The position numbers and the translations under genes are program-made. A model generated the notes under the pieces. That model was given only the letters and a program-made list of their open reading frames with translations, did no database searches and was not told the DNA's origin. A DNA stretch of 17,310 bases from Deltaproteobacteria bacterium (GTDB lineage: Bacteria; Myxococcota_A; UBA796; UBA2385), in NCBI GenBank assembly GCA_016845285.1, contig JAERSX010000098.1, forward strand, positions 1 to 17,310, written 5' to 3'. Shown here piece after piece: positions 8,294 through 14,640 of the stretch. Position 1 is the stretch's first letter. Every line of letters starts with the position of its first letter.

Positions 8294-8298
8294 GGAGG
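8294..8298 (+). promoter_or_regulatory. Strong ribosome binding site of the acyl-CoA dehydrogenase gene
   Basis: GGAGG five bases before the ATG at 8304. It fixes the start and lies in the short 53-base gap after the PmbA-family gene, consistent with a two-gene transcript. Confidence 0.6.
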
Positions 8299-8303
8299 CA
8301 GCG

Positions 8304-10022
8304 ATGGCGGCGATTGACGAAGATCCTCAGGCGACCGAGGCTCCCTCGGCGGCCGTGCGTGGGCGTGCCGATCTGGCAGCCTGGGAAGCGGCCCAGCCCA
8401 CCGATGCCTATGCCGATGACCTCGACTTTCGGGCGCTGATCGCCCATCACGGGCTCACGGACCGGGAGGAGGCGCTGCACGCCACGGGTCGCACCGTGGC
8501 TGGCCCCCTCGATCGTGCCGTCCGCGAGAACAACCTCCACCGCAACCTGCCAGAGCTCGACCTCTGGGACGGCATCGGACGCTTCACAAGTCGGGTCCGC
8601 CACCACCCCACCTGGGCTGAGGCGGGCCGTCTGATCTACGGCACCGGTGTCATGGCCGCCTATGGCGAAGGCACGGTCCCCCATCGCTTCATCCTGGGTC
8701 TCTTCTACCTGACCAGCCAGTGCGGCGAGGCTGGCCACAACTGTCCGCTGGCCTGTGATGCGGGTGCCATCCGCACCCTTCAGGCGCGGGGAACTGCCGA
8801 TCAGCAGGCCCGCTTCCTGGCCCGTCTCCTCGACCCGGACTTCGACACCAACTTCACGGCAAGCCAATTCCTCACCGAGGTCCAGGGGGGCTCGGACGTC
8901 GGTGCCAACGCCGTCGAGGCCCGGCCGCTGAGCGAGTCTCGCCAGGGAGGCAGTCCGTGGACCGTTCATGGCGAGAAGTGGTTCTGCAGCAACGCCGATG
9001 CCGACGTCTTCGTCATGACCGCCCGGGTGGGTCCACCTACGCTCGGCACCCGAGGTCTCGGCCTCTTCGTCGTCCCGCGCGTCTTGCCTGATGGCACGCC
9101 CAACCACTTCCGCATCCGTCGGCTCAAGGACAAGCTGGGCACACGATCGATGGCCTCGGCAGAGATCGACTTCCAAGGGGCGGTCGCTGAGGCCCTCGGC
9201 CCTGTCGACCAAGGCTTCAAGACCGTCATCGAACAGGTGATCACCACCTCTCGCCTCTACAACGCGCTCTCGGTCTCGGGGCTCTGCCGTCGGGCCTGGG
9301 TGGTCGCCAGCACCTACGCGCAGCACCGCCGCGCCTTCGGCCAGCCCATCGCCCGCTTCTCGCAGGTTCGAGAGACACTGGCCTGGATGCGGGCCGACAC
9401 GGTGGCCTGCCTGGCGGCGAGCCTGTGGCTTGCCGGGCTCATGGAACGGGCCGACGCGGGCGAGCTGAGCCCGTCCGAGCAGGCCTTCTTTCGCGTGGCC
9501 ATCAACCTCAACAAGCTGCGCACCAGCGTGCTCTCCCACACCGTCGTCAACTCCGGCATCGAGGTGCTCGGTGGCAACGGTGCCATCGAGAGCTTCAGTG
9601 TCCTGCCGCGTCTGCTCCGCGACAACGTGGTCTGCGAGAACTGGGAGGGCACCCACAACGTGCTCCGAGCCCAGGTCTTGCGTGACATGGTGCGGTACGG
9701 CGTGCAGGAGGGCTTCTTCACGGTGCTGCGCGAGCGGCTGGGCGAAGAGGCGGATCAGGCGGGGCTCGACCAGGACGAGGCCCAGCTGAACGAGGTGATC
9801 GCTGCGGTGCGCGCCGCGGGACGGACCGACGCCGAGGCTCGGGATCTGGCCGAGCTGCGCTTCCGCCGTCTGGCCGACCGTCTCGCCACCTGGGTGATGA
9901 TCGCGGCCATGACCCCGGTTCCGGCGCTGGCGGCCGCGGCGTCGATGAGCCGGCGGCACCTGGCAGAGCTACCCCTGGATGCCGGCTACCTCGGCCTCGT
10001 CGACGCGCTCCAGCGTAGGTGA
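8304..10022 (+). CDS. AidB-like acyl-CoA dehydrogenase family flavoprotein
   Basis: A 572-residue cytosolic FAD enzyme of the acyl-CoA dehydrogenase superfamily. It is longer than ordinary family members (about 380-400) and close to the AidB branch (about 540). Residues 1-130 form the AidB-type N-terminal extension. The flavin-contact motif FLTEVQGGSDVG is at 189-200, GEKWFCS at 223-229, RRLKDKLGTRSMASAE at 272-287, HRRAFGQPI at 341-349 and VLGGNGAIES at 421-430. ENWEGTHNVL (445-454) carries Glu448 at the position of the classical catalytic base. E. coli AidB is an alkylation-response protein; whether this one acts on an acyl-CoA or in DNA protection cannot be read from sequence. A tail of about 95 residues past 475, rich in charged residues and Ala, extends the core. 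It stops 7 bases short of the oppositely oriented lipoprotein gene. Confidence 0.92.
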   Translation: MAAIDEDPQATEAPSAAVRGRADLAAWEAAQPTDAYADDLDFRALIAHHGLTDREEALHATGRTVAGPLDRAVRENNLHRNLPELDLWDGIGRFTSRVRHHPTWAEAGRLIYGTGVMAAYGEGTVPHRFILGLFYLTSQCGEAGHNCPLACDAGAIRTLQARGTADQQARFLARLLDPDFDTNFTASQFLTEVQGGSDVGANAVEARPLSESRQGGSPWTVHGEKWFCSNADADVFVMTARVGPPTLGTRGLGLFVVPRVLPDGTPNHFRIRRLKDKLGTRSMASAEIDFQGAVAEALGPVDQGFKTVIEQVITTSRLYNALSVSGLCRRAWVVASTYAQHRRAFGQPIARFSQVRETLAWMRADTVACLAASLWLAGLMERADAGELSPSEQAFFRVAINLNKLRTSVLSHTVVNSGIEVLGGNGAIESFSVLPRLLRDNVVCENWEGTHNVLRAQVLRDMVRYGVQEGFFTVLRERLGEEADQAGLDQDEAQLNEVIAAVRAAGRTDAEARDLAELRFRRLADRLATWVMIAAMTPVPALAAAASMSRRHLAELPLDAGYLGLVDALQRR

Positions 10023-10029
10023 GGGCGCC

Positions 10030-11505
10030 CTACTTGCCGTCGGCCTCCCAGCACTCTCGGGTGCTGGCTCCCTCGACCGTCTCCTCGGCCTCCACGAAGA
10101 CACCTTCGGGCCAGCGGACGTAGCCCACGTCCCACTTGTCGTTGTGGGTCAGGGCGGTGCTGACGACGTCGTGCTCCTCACCGTCGATCCAGATGGTGAC
10201 CGTGGCCACCGTCGTGCCGCCGCCCAGATCCGAGTAGTAGTGGACGCGAACGGGGTACTCGCCTTCGACCGGCGAGTAGACCTTGATGTTCTCCGGGCCG
10301 TACCCGGTGCGGTTGTCGAGGGCGAGCTCGGGGTCGTCGGCGCTGCCGGACTCACCCCAGGAGGGGTTCGGGTTGCACCAGCAGCAGTCGCCGGGCTCCT
10401 CGTAGAACTCGTAGCCGGACTGCATGAGGTGCAGGTCGACATCGGCGTTGGGGCTGTCCCAGGTGAGCTCGACGTGCAGGGCATCCTCGGGCAGGGCTTC
10501 GAACTCGCAGGTGTCGGGTGCCGAGCGGACACCGGCCGAGTTCTCGACGGAGAGCGAGACCTCCCAGGTGCCGGCCAGGTTGACGTCGAGGCTGGTGAAG
10601 GAGGCCTCGGGGTCGTCCACGTCCACGTCGTTGCTGGATGGTGACTTGGTGACCGCCCACTCGTAGAGGAGGGGCTCGTAGCCGTTGGGGTCGTACGAGC
10701 CGGTGCCGTCGAGGTCGAGGGTGGTGGGCGGGTCGACGCTGGCCGGGCAGTCGATGACGGCCACGGGGTAGTCGAAGTCGCCGCCGCCGTTGCCCAGCAG
10801 CAGGATCTCGATCTCGGGATCGGACGGATCGTTGCTGTTGACCGTGATGCTGCCGGAGTCGCCGTCTTCGGTGGTGGGGGTGTAGGCCACCACCATGGTG
10901 CTGTAGTCACCCTGCTCGGCCATGGTCTGGCCGTCGGGATTGACCTCGATGCTGAAGGCCCCCGAGCCACCCTGGCTGATGTCCTCGATGATCAGGGGAC
11001 CGTCGCCCACGTTGGTGATCGTGATGTAGGCGTCGTCGTCTTCGCCGATGGGCACGGTGTCGAAGTCGATGCTGAGCACGTCGATCTCGATCTGGGGCAC
11101 CGGCCCGTCCACGCCCTCGCCCGTGATGGGAATGAGGACCTCGGGCTCCTCCTCGTCGTTGCTCTGGATGACGAGGTTGGGGGCGTACTCGATGAAGGTG
11201 CCAGGCGCGAAGGTGACCTCGACGGGGACCGACTCGTCTGGGCCGATGACGATGGAGGTGGGGTTGATGGTGAAGGCACCCTCGTTGTCGTCGACGGTGA
11301 TGCTGGTGACGTCGAGCTCGGCACGGCCGGCGTTGATGATCTGGACCAGCTCCGTCTCGCTGTACTCGACCACCACCTCACCGAAGTCCAAGGTGGCTGG
11401 AGCGGCGGCGATGACGGGGACCAACACATTGATCTCTGTCTCCGGCCCGGTACAGGCTGCGGCGAACAAGCCGATGAAAACGGTGTTTGCGAAGTTCAGC
11501 TTCAT
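10030..11505 (-). CDS. Multidomain lipoprotein: two choice-of-anchor D (ASH) domains, PKD-like domain, YfaP/DUF2135-like domain
   Basis: A 491-residue predicted surface lipoprotein of unknown role. The signal MKLNFANTVFIGLFAAAC places the acylated Cys at 18, with a somewhat weak lipobox (AAAC). Two ASH-type beta-sandwiches follow at about 35-131 (PATLDFGEVVVEYSE) and 138-238 (IDFDTVPIGE, ITNVGDGPL). A PKD-like module at about 245-338 (LDLDGTGSYDPNG, with Cys253 and Cys333 a likely disulfide) comes next. The C-terminal module at about 343-445 opens with HVELTWDSPNADVDLHLM, as in YfaP/DUF2135-like domains, and contains a CCWC cluster at 374-377. The ATG at 11505 begins the signal sequence and has GGAG nine bases upstream; an ATG five codons earlier is possible. 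Such architectures are common in Myxococcota envelope proteins and suggest binding or structure rather than catalysis. Confidence 0.85.
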   Translation of the reverse strand: MKLNFANTVFIGLFAAACTGPETEINVLVPVIAAAPATLDFGEVVVEYSETELVQIINAGRAELDVTSITVDDNEGAFTINPTSIVIGPDESVPVEVTFAPGTFIEYAPNLVIQSNDEEEPEVLIPITGEGVDGPVPQIEIDVLSIDFDTVPIGEDDDAYITITNVGDGPLIIEDISQGGSGAFSIEVNPDGQTMAEQGDYSTMVVAYTPTTEDGDSGSITVNSNDPSDPEIEILLLGNGGGDFDYPVAVIDCPASVDPPTTLDLDGTGSYDPNGYEPLLYEWAVTKSPSSNDVDVDDPEASFTSLDVNLAGTWEVSLSVENSAGVRSAPDTCEFEALPEDALHVELTWDSPNADVDLHLMQSGYEFYEEPGDCCWCNPNPSWGESGSADDPELALDNRTGYGPENIKVYSPVEGEYPVRVHYYSDLGGGTTVATVTIWIDGEEHDVVSTALTHNDKWDVGYVRWPEGVFVEAEETVEGASTRECWEADGK

Positions 11506-11642
11506 GCGAGCGCTCTCCATCGACCCAGCTTATTGCGCGACATCGGCCATCGTCGATAGATAAGCTGCGGTCCGCCTGGAATCCAAGGTCTCGGCCACCA
11601 CTCGCTCTCCTCTTCTTCTTCTCGGACGGACACGTTTCGCCC
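11506..11642. promoter_or_regulatory. Divergent intergenic region with inverted repeat between two lipoprotein genes
   Basis: These 137 bases separate the starts of two oppositely oriented lipoprotein genes. CAGCTTAT (11526-11533) and ATAAGCTG (11560-11567) form a perfect 8-base inverted repeat, centre-to-centre 34 bases. A smaller CGAC/GTCG pair (11538-11541 and 11552-11555) is nested inside. The arms hold the most AT-rich bases of the gap, so they may be operator half-sites or overlap the -10 regions of the two promoters. I see no good -35/-10 pair on either strand. The function is inferred only from symmetry and position. Confidence 0.4.
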
Positions 11643-12614
11643 ATGCGCGTCTCCCAACTCGCCATCCTCCTCGTCGCTTCCTTCGCTCTCGAGGGATGCA
11701 AGTCCTGTGCGGTCTTCAATCCGGTGACCGACAACCCGGACAACCCGGACAACCCGGACGACCCGGGCGCAGACTCCGGCAAGGACGGCGACTCCGGTGA
11801 CACGGGGCCCATCGACACCAGCCCGCCGCCGCCGTGTGACCACCCGGAGACCGAGGACAACGACAACTGGAGCCAGGCCGAAGACCTCCCGCTCGACACC
11901 TGGTCCTGCGGGGTCATCGGCGAGCTCGACGACCGCGACCTCATGCGGCTGGACCTGCCCACGGCTGGCTGGTACCGCGCGTGGGTGCGTGCCGCAGACT
12001 TCGGCTCCAACGCCGACATGCAGCTCAACATCACCGACTCCAGCCAAGACATCTCGGCCAGCCAGATCCGGAGCCCTGGCTCGACCGACCCCGAGATGGT
12101 CGTCCCCTTGCCGTCGGCCGGGGTCTGGTACGCCACCCTGGGCGACCAATACAGCGGCTACGGCAACGACCACGAGTGGGAGTTCATCGTCAATCAGGCG
12201 AAGGTGCCGCTCGGTTGGGACTCCGAGGAGGCCGACGACAACGGCGCACTCGCCAAGGCACAGCCCGTCGAGAACGGCGAGCGCATCTTCGGCAGCATCG
12301 ACTCGGGCACAGACCGCGACTGGTTCAGCTTCGAGGTGGAGGAGGGCAAGACCTCCTTCGACATCCGCGTCGAGGCCTGGAACTATGGCTCTCCGCTCGA
12401 CGGCTGGGTGTTCCTCTACACGCCTGACGAAGAGTTGAAGTGCAACAGCGACCGGGGCGACACGTCCACCGACCCGGATCCCATCCTGACCTGCAGTGGC
12501 ACCGAAGCAGGCACCTGGTACGCCTACATCAAGAACGATGACGGCGCGGGTGTCGGCGACCTGTACTGGTACGTGATCGACATCACCTGGGACACGGCTC
12601 CTCTCGAGGAGTGA
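11643..12614 (+). CDS. Lipoprotein with tandem pre-peptidase C-terminal (PPC)-like beta domains
   Basis: A 323-residue predicted lipoprotein. MRVSQLAILLVASFALEGC gives a clean lipobox LEGC with Cys19. A low-complexity linker (25-64) of Asn-Pro-Asp repeats, then Asp/Ser/Gly and a run of prolines, leads to two related beta domains. The first, about 65-187, opens HPETEDNDNWSQAEDLPLD and includes GELDDRDLMRLDL. The second, about 194-316, opens SEEADDNGALAKAQPV and includes GSIDSGTDRDWFSFEV. The pattern ExNDN...A...L, then G.I....D.D.F.F, is that of PPC/DVUA0089-type domains, often found on secreted proteins as accessory modules; here they stand alone with no enzyme. The frame is open upstream to 11487, but the signal peptide fixes the ATG at 11643, although no good ribosome site precedes it. 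It is followed after 89 bases by another lipoprotein gene on the same strand. Role unknown. Confidence 0.82.
   Translation: MRVSQLAILLVASFALEGCKSCAVFNPVTDNPDNPDNPDDPGADSGKDGDSGDTGPIDTSPPPPCDHPETEDNDNWSQAEDLPLDTWSCGVIGELDDRDLMRLDLPTAGWYRAWVRAADFGSNADMQLNITDSSQDISASQIRSPGSTDPEMVVPLPSAGVWYATLGDQYSGYGNDHEWEFIVNQAKVPLGWDSEEADDNGALAKAQPVENGERIFGSIDSGTDRDWFSFEVEEGKTSFDIRVEAWNYGSPLDGWVFLYTPDEELKCNSDRGDTSTDPDPILTCSGTEAGTWYAYIKNDDGAGVGDLYWYVIDITWDTAPLEE
11730..11765 (+). repeat. Four tandem 9-base repeats encoding an (Asn-Pro-Asp)n linker
   Basis: Three identical copies of GACAACCCG (11730-11738, 11739-11747, 11748-11756) and a fourth with one substitution (GACGACCCG, 11757-11765). They lie within the linker after the lipoprotein Cys and read Asp-Asn-Pro three times and then Asp-Asp-Pro. 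Perfect DNA-level identity suggests recent slippage expansion. Copy-number changes would keep the reading frame and only alter tether length. Confidence 0.85.
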
Positions 12615-12703
12615 GACGCTCTCCGATCGATTCCCACTTGCGGGACGCAGTTCGGGCGGGTCAGGTGTCCAGATGAGAGAACAACAAGATCTCTGGAGGA
12701 GAC

Positions 12704-13735
12704 ATGAAGCGCAACCTCAGCGGCCTCACCTTGCTCGGCGTGCTGGCGATCATGGGCTGCAAGCCCGACGAGAGCCAGCCAATGGCCTCCGACACCGGAG
12801 AGTGGAACGGTGACGACGGCGGCAGCGACGAGGGTGGCGACGACGGCGGCATCGAGTGCACCGCCCAGGTCATGGAGACCGACCCCTTCGACGGCCAGAC
12901 CGGTGTCTTCTACCGCCAGGAGCTCTCGGTGCTCTTCGACGAGGACGCATCGAATCAGGCCCAGCTGAGCGTGTGGACCACCGATGGCGGCGAGATCCCC
13001 AGTGCTGTGAGCTGGGACGACTCGGGCCTCCGCGCGGCGGTCATTGCCGACGGCCTGCACAGCGAGTCCGACTATCTGCTGTCCATCGACCTCTGCGGTG
13101 ATGTGCAGGAGGTGAGCTTCCAGACCGACGAGTTCGGCGAGTTCGACATCGCCTCGGCCGATCTGGTGGGCAAGACCTTCTCCGTGGACATGGGCGCGGC
13201 CACCTACGTCGAGCCCGCTGGGCTGGGGCCCCTCATCGGCAACTACCTCAACACGCCCTTGCTCTTCGGCGTGACCGAGGCGAGCGACACCGAGTTCGCG
13301 ATGATCGCCGCCCAGGGTGAGATCGACGACGTCCAGGGCACCTTCAGCCAGGTGATGGACTTCCCCACCTTCGAGATCCCGGCCATCAGCTTCGCCGACG
13401 CCCCGTACTTCTCGGCGCTCACCGATGCGGTGGGGATCCAGTACGAAGACACCACCATCACGATCCACAACTTCTGGATCCAAGGGGCCTTCTCCCAGGA
13501 TGGTGGCAAGATCGGCGGCGGTGAAGGCGGCGGTCTGGTGGACACCCGCAACCTCGGTGATGTCTTCGGCTTCGGCAGCGACGAGAACGCTGTCTGCGAC
13601 TTCGTGGCCACGGCGGGTCTCGATTGCGAGGCCTGCCCCAACGACGACGAGGTGCTCTGCCTCACGCTGACCGCGACCTTCGAGGACGCCATGCTCGTCG
13701 AGGGTCTGACGCTCGAAGAGATCTCTGGCGACTGA
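12704..13735 (+). CDS. Hypothetical lipoprotein with N-terminal bacterial Ig-like (Big_5/SbsA-type) domain
   Basis: A 343-residue predicted lipoprotein. MKRNLSGLTLLGVLAIMGC ends in lipobox IMGC with Cys19, and GGAGGA at 12695-12700 lies just before the ATG. An acidic Asp/Gly linker spans about 21-50. Residues 54-142 resemble an SbsA-type Ig-like domain (ETDPFDGQTGVFYRQELSVL, then VSWDDSGLRAAVIADGLHSE), with Cys52 and Cys131 possibly bonded. The rest (about 145-343) matches no domain I know. It starts ASADLVGKTFSVDM, has a Gly-rich loop IGGGEGGGLVDTRN (270-283), and ends in a cysteine-rich patch with Cys298, Cys308, Cys311 and Cys319. It is the second gene of a rightward lipoprotein pair. It contains no catalytic motif I recognise, so a structural or binding surface role is the modest guess. 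Confidence 0.8.
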   Translation: MKRNLSGLTLLGVLAIMGCKPDESQPMASDTGEWNGDDGGSDEGGDDGGIECTAQVMETDPFDGQTGVFYRQELSVLFDEDASNQAQLSVWTTDGGEIPSAVSWDDSGLRAAVIADGLHSESDYLLSIDLCGDVQEVSFQTDEFGEFDIASADLVGKTFSVDMGAATYVEPAGLGPLIGNYLNTPLLFGVTEASDTEFAMIAAQGEIDDVQGTFSQVMDFPTFEIPAISFADAPYFSALTDAVGIQYEDTTITIHNFWIQGAFSQDGGKIGGGEGGGLVDTRNLGDVFGFGSDENAVCDFVATAGLDCEACPNDDEVLCLTLTATFEDAMLVEGLTLEEISGD

Positions 13736-13740
13736 CGTGG

Positions 13741-13759
13741 GGGGCTGAGAGTCGGCCCC
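13741..13759 (+). terminator. Possible weak terminator hairpin after the Ig-like lipoprotein gene
   Basis: GGGGC (13741-13745) and GCCCC (13755-13759) form a five-pair GC stem with a 9-base loop, five bases after the lipoprotein stop. No T-run follows, so intrinsic termination would be inefficient. It may simply be GC-rich chance. Confidence 0.3.
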
Positions 13760-13821
13760 AGCCTGCGCGTTGATTCGTGGATGCCCGAGCAGCGGTTAGG
13801 CTGAGCGGGCTACCGCAATTC

Positions 13822-13826
13822 GGAGG
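13822..13826 (+). promoter_or_regulatory. Ribosome binding site fixing the hydroxylase-family start
   Basis: GGAGG, four bases, then ATG at 13831. It chooses this ATG over the in-frame codon at 13777, which lies in the intergenic gap and has no comparable site. Confidence 0.6.
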
Positions 13827-13830
13827 TTGC

Positions 13831-14640
13831 ATGACGGGTGCGCTGCTTCAGGGCGGTGCGATGGGGCTCTTCCTGGTGCTCGGGGCGCTGTTCCCCCGGG
13901 TGAAGGGCGTCGGCCTGATCAACAAGGACCTGGTGCTCAACCTGGTCAACGGCGCCCTGCTGTTCGTGTTGGTGCGCCTCACGGTGGTGTCCTGGGTGGC
14001 GGCACGCTCCGAGGTCGGTCTGGTCGACATGACCTGGCTGAGCCAGGGCTGGGCGCAGTTCCTGGTCTCGCTGGTGCTCCTCGACTTCGCTCGGTACTGG
14101 CTCCACTACGCTCACCACCGGGTGCCGTTCCTGTGGCGCTTCCACCGGGTGCACCACTGCGCTGAGTTCATCGATGCGAGCACGGGCATCCGCATGCACG
14201 TGGTCGACTTCGTGCAGCTGGCTGCGCTGCCCATCCTGCTCTTCGGCGTCTTCATGGACGTGACCAGCTTCGAAGCCTGGGTGATCCCCGTCACCATGGG
14301 CGTGGGCGTGGTCTTCGACGCTTTCGAGCACAGCAACATGCGCATGGACAGCCGCCACCCCGTCTTCCGCGTCTGGGACAAGCTGCTCAACAGCCCTCAC
14401 TTCCACAGCTGGCACCACACCCGTGAGGGCAAGAAGTACGACGGCAACTACGGCAACACCTTCGTCATCTGGGACCGCATGTTCGGTACCGAGGTGACCC
14501 GGCCCGATCCCCCGGAGGAGTACGGCATCGTCGAGTGGGACACCCTCGAGAACAGCATCCTGGGCTTCTGGTTGTTGCGCCCGCGCAATCGCAACCCCGA
14601 GGCGGGGAAGGCCCAGGCGGCGGCGAAGGCCACCTCGTGA
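13831..14640 (+). CDS. Sterol desaturase / fatty acid hydroxylase family membrane enzyme
   Basis: A 269-residue integral membrane di-iron oxygenase of the fatty acid hydroxylase superfamily (PF04116). Members hydroxylate or desaturate sterols, carotenoids, sphingoid bases or other lipids at the membrane. The clustered histidines that ligand the two irons are visible: HYAHH (92-96), HRVHH (105-109), His123, His167 in FEHSN, and HFHSWHH (190-196), followed by NYGNTFVIWDRMFGT (206-220). Hydrophobic segments at about 5-22, 34-56, 74-90 and 128-165 are the membrane helices. The ATG at 13831 has GGAGG four bases upstream. The last codons are hydrophilic (Ala/Lys), and the TGA overlaps the next gene's GTG start in a GTGA, which implies coupled translation with the flippase-like protein. 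Substrate unknown; membrane lipid is the best inference from this neighbour. Confidence 0.9.
   Translation: MTGALLQGGAMGLFLVLGALFPRVKGVGLINKDLVLNLVNGALLFVLVRLTVVSWVAARSEVGLVDMTWLSQGWAQFLVSLVLLDFARYWLHYAHHRVPFLWRFHRVHHCAEFIDASTGIRMHVVDFVQLAALPILLFGVFMDVTSFEAWVIPVTMGVGVVFDAFEHSNMRMDSRHPVFRVWDKLLNSPHFHSWHHTREGKKYDGNYGNTFVIWDRMFGTEVTRPDPPEEYGIVEWDTLENSILGFWLLRPRNRNPEAGKAQAAAKATS

Noticed and set aside
8193..9959. 588-codon minus-strand open frame opposite the AidB-like gene
   Set aside because: It is the in-register antisense shadow of a gene with unmistakable acyl-CoA dehydrogenase motifs; its translation has no recognisable domain.
10023..10030. GGGCGCCC palindrome exactly between two convergent stop codons, considered as a bidirectional terminator
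   Set aside because: The symmetry has no loop and no T-tracts on either side, so it cannot act as an intrinsic terminator; an 8-base GC palindrome is expected by chance in this composition.
12676..12694. AGAGA...TCTCT hairpin immediately before the ribosome site of the Ig-like lipoprotein gene, considered as a translational switch
   Set aside because: Five weak pairs with a 9-base loop and no alternative structure visible; too little to call a riboswitch or thermometer.
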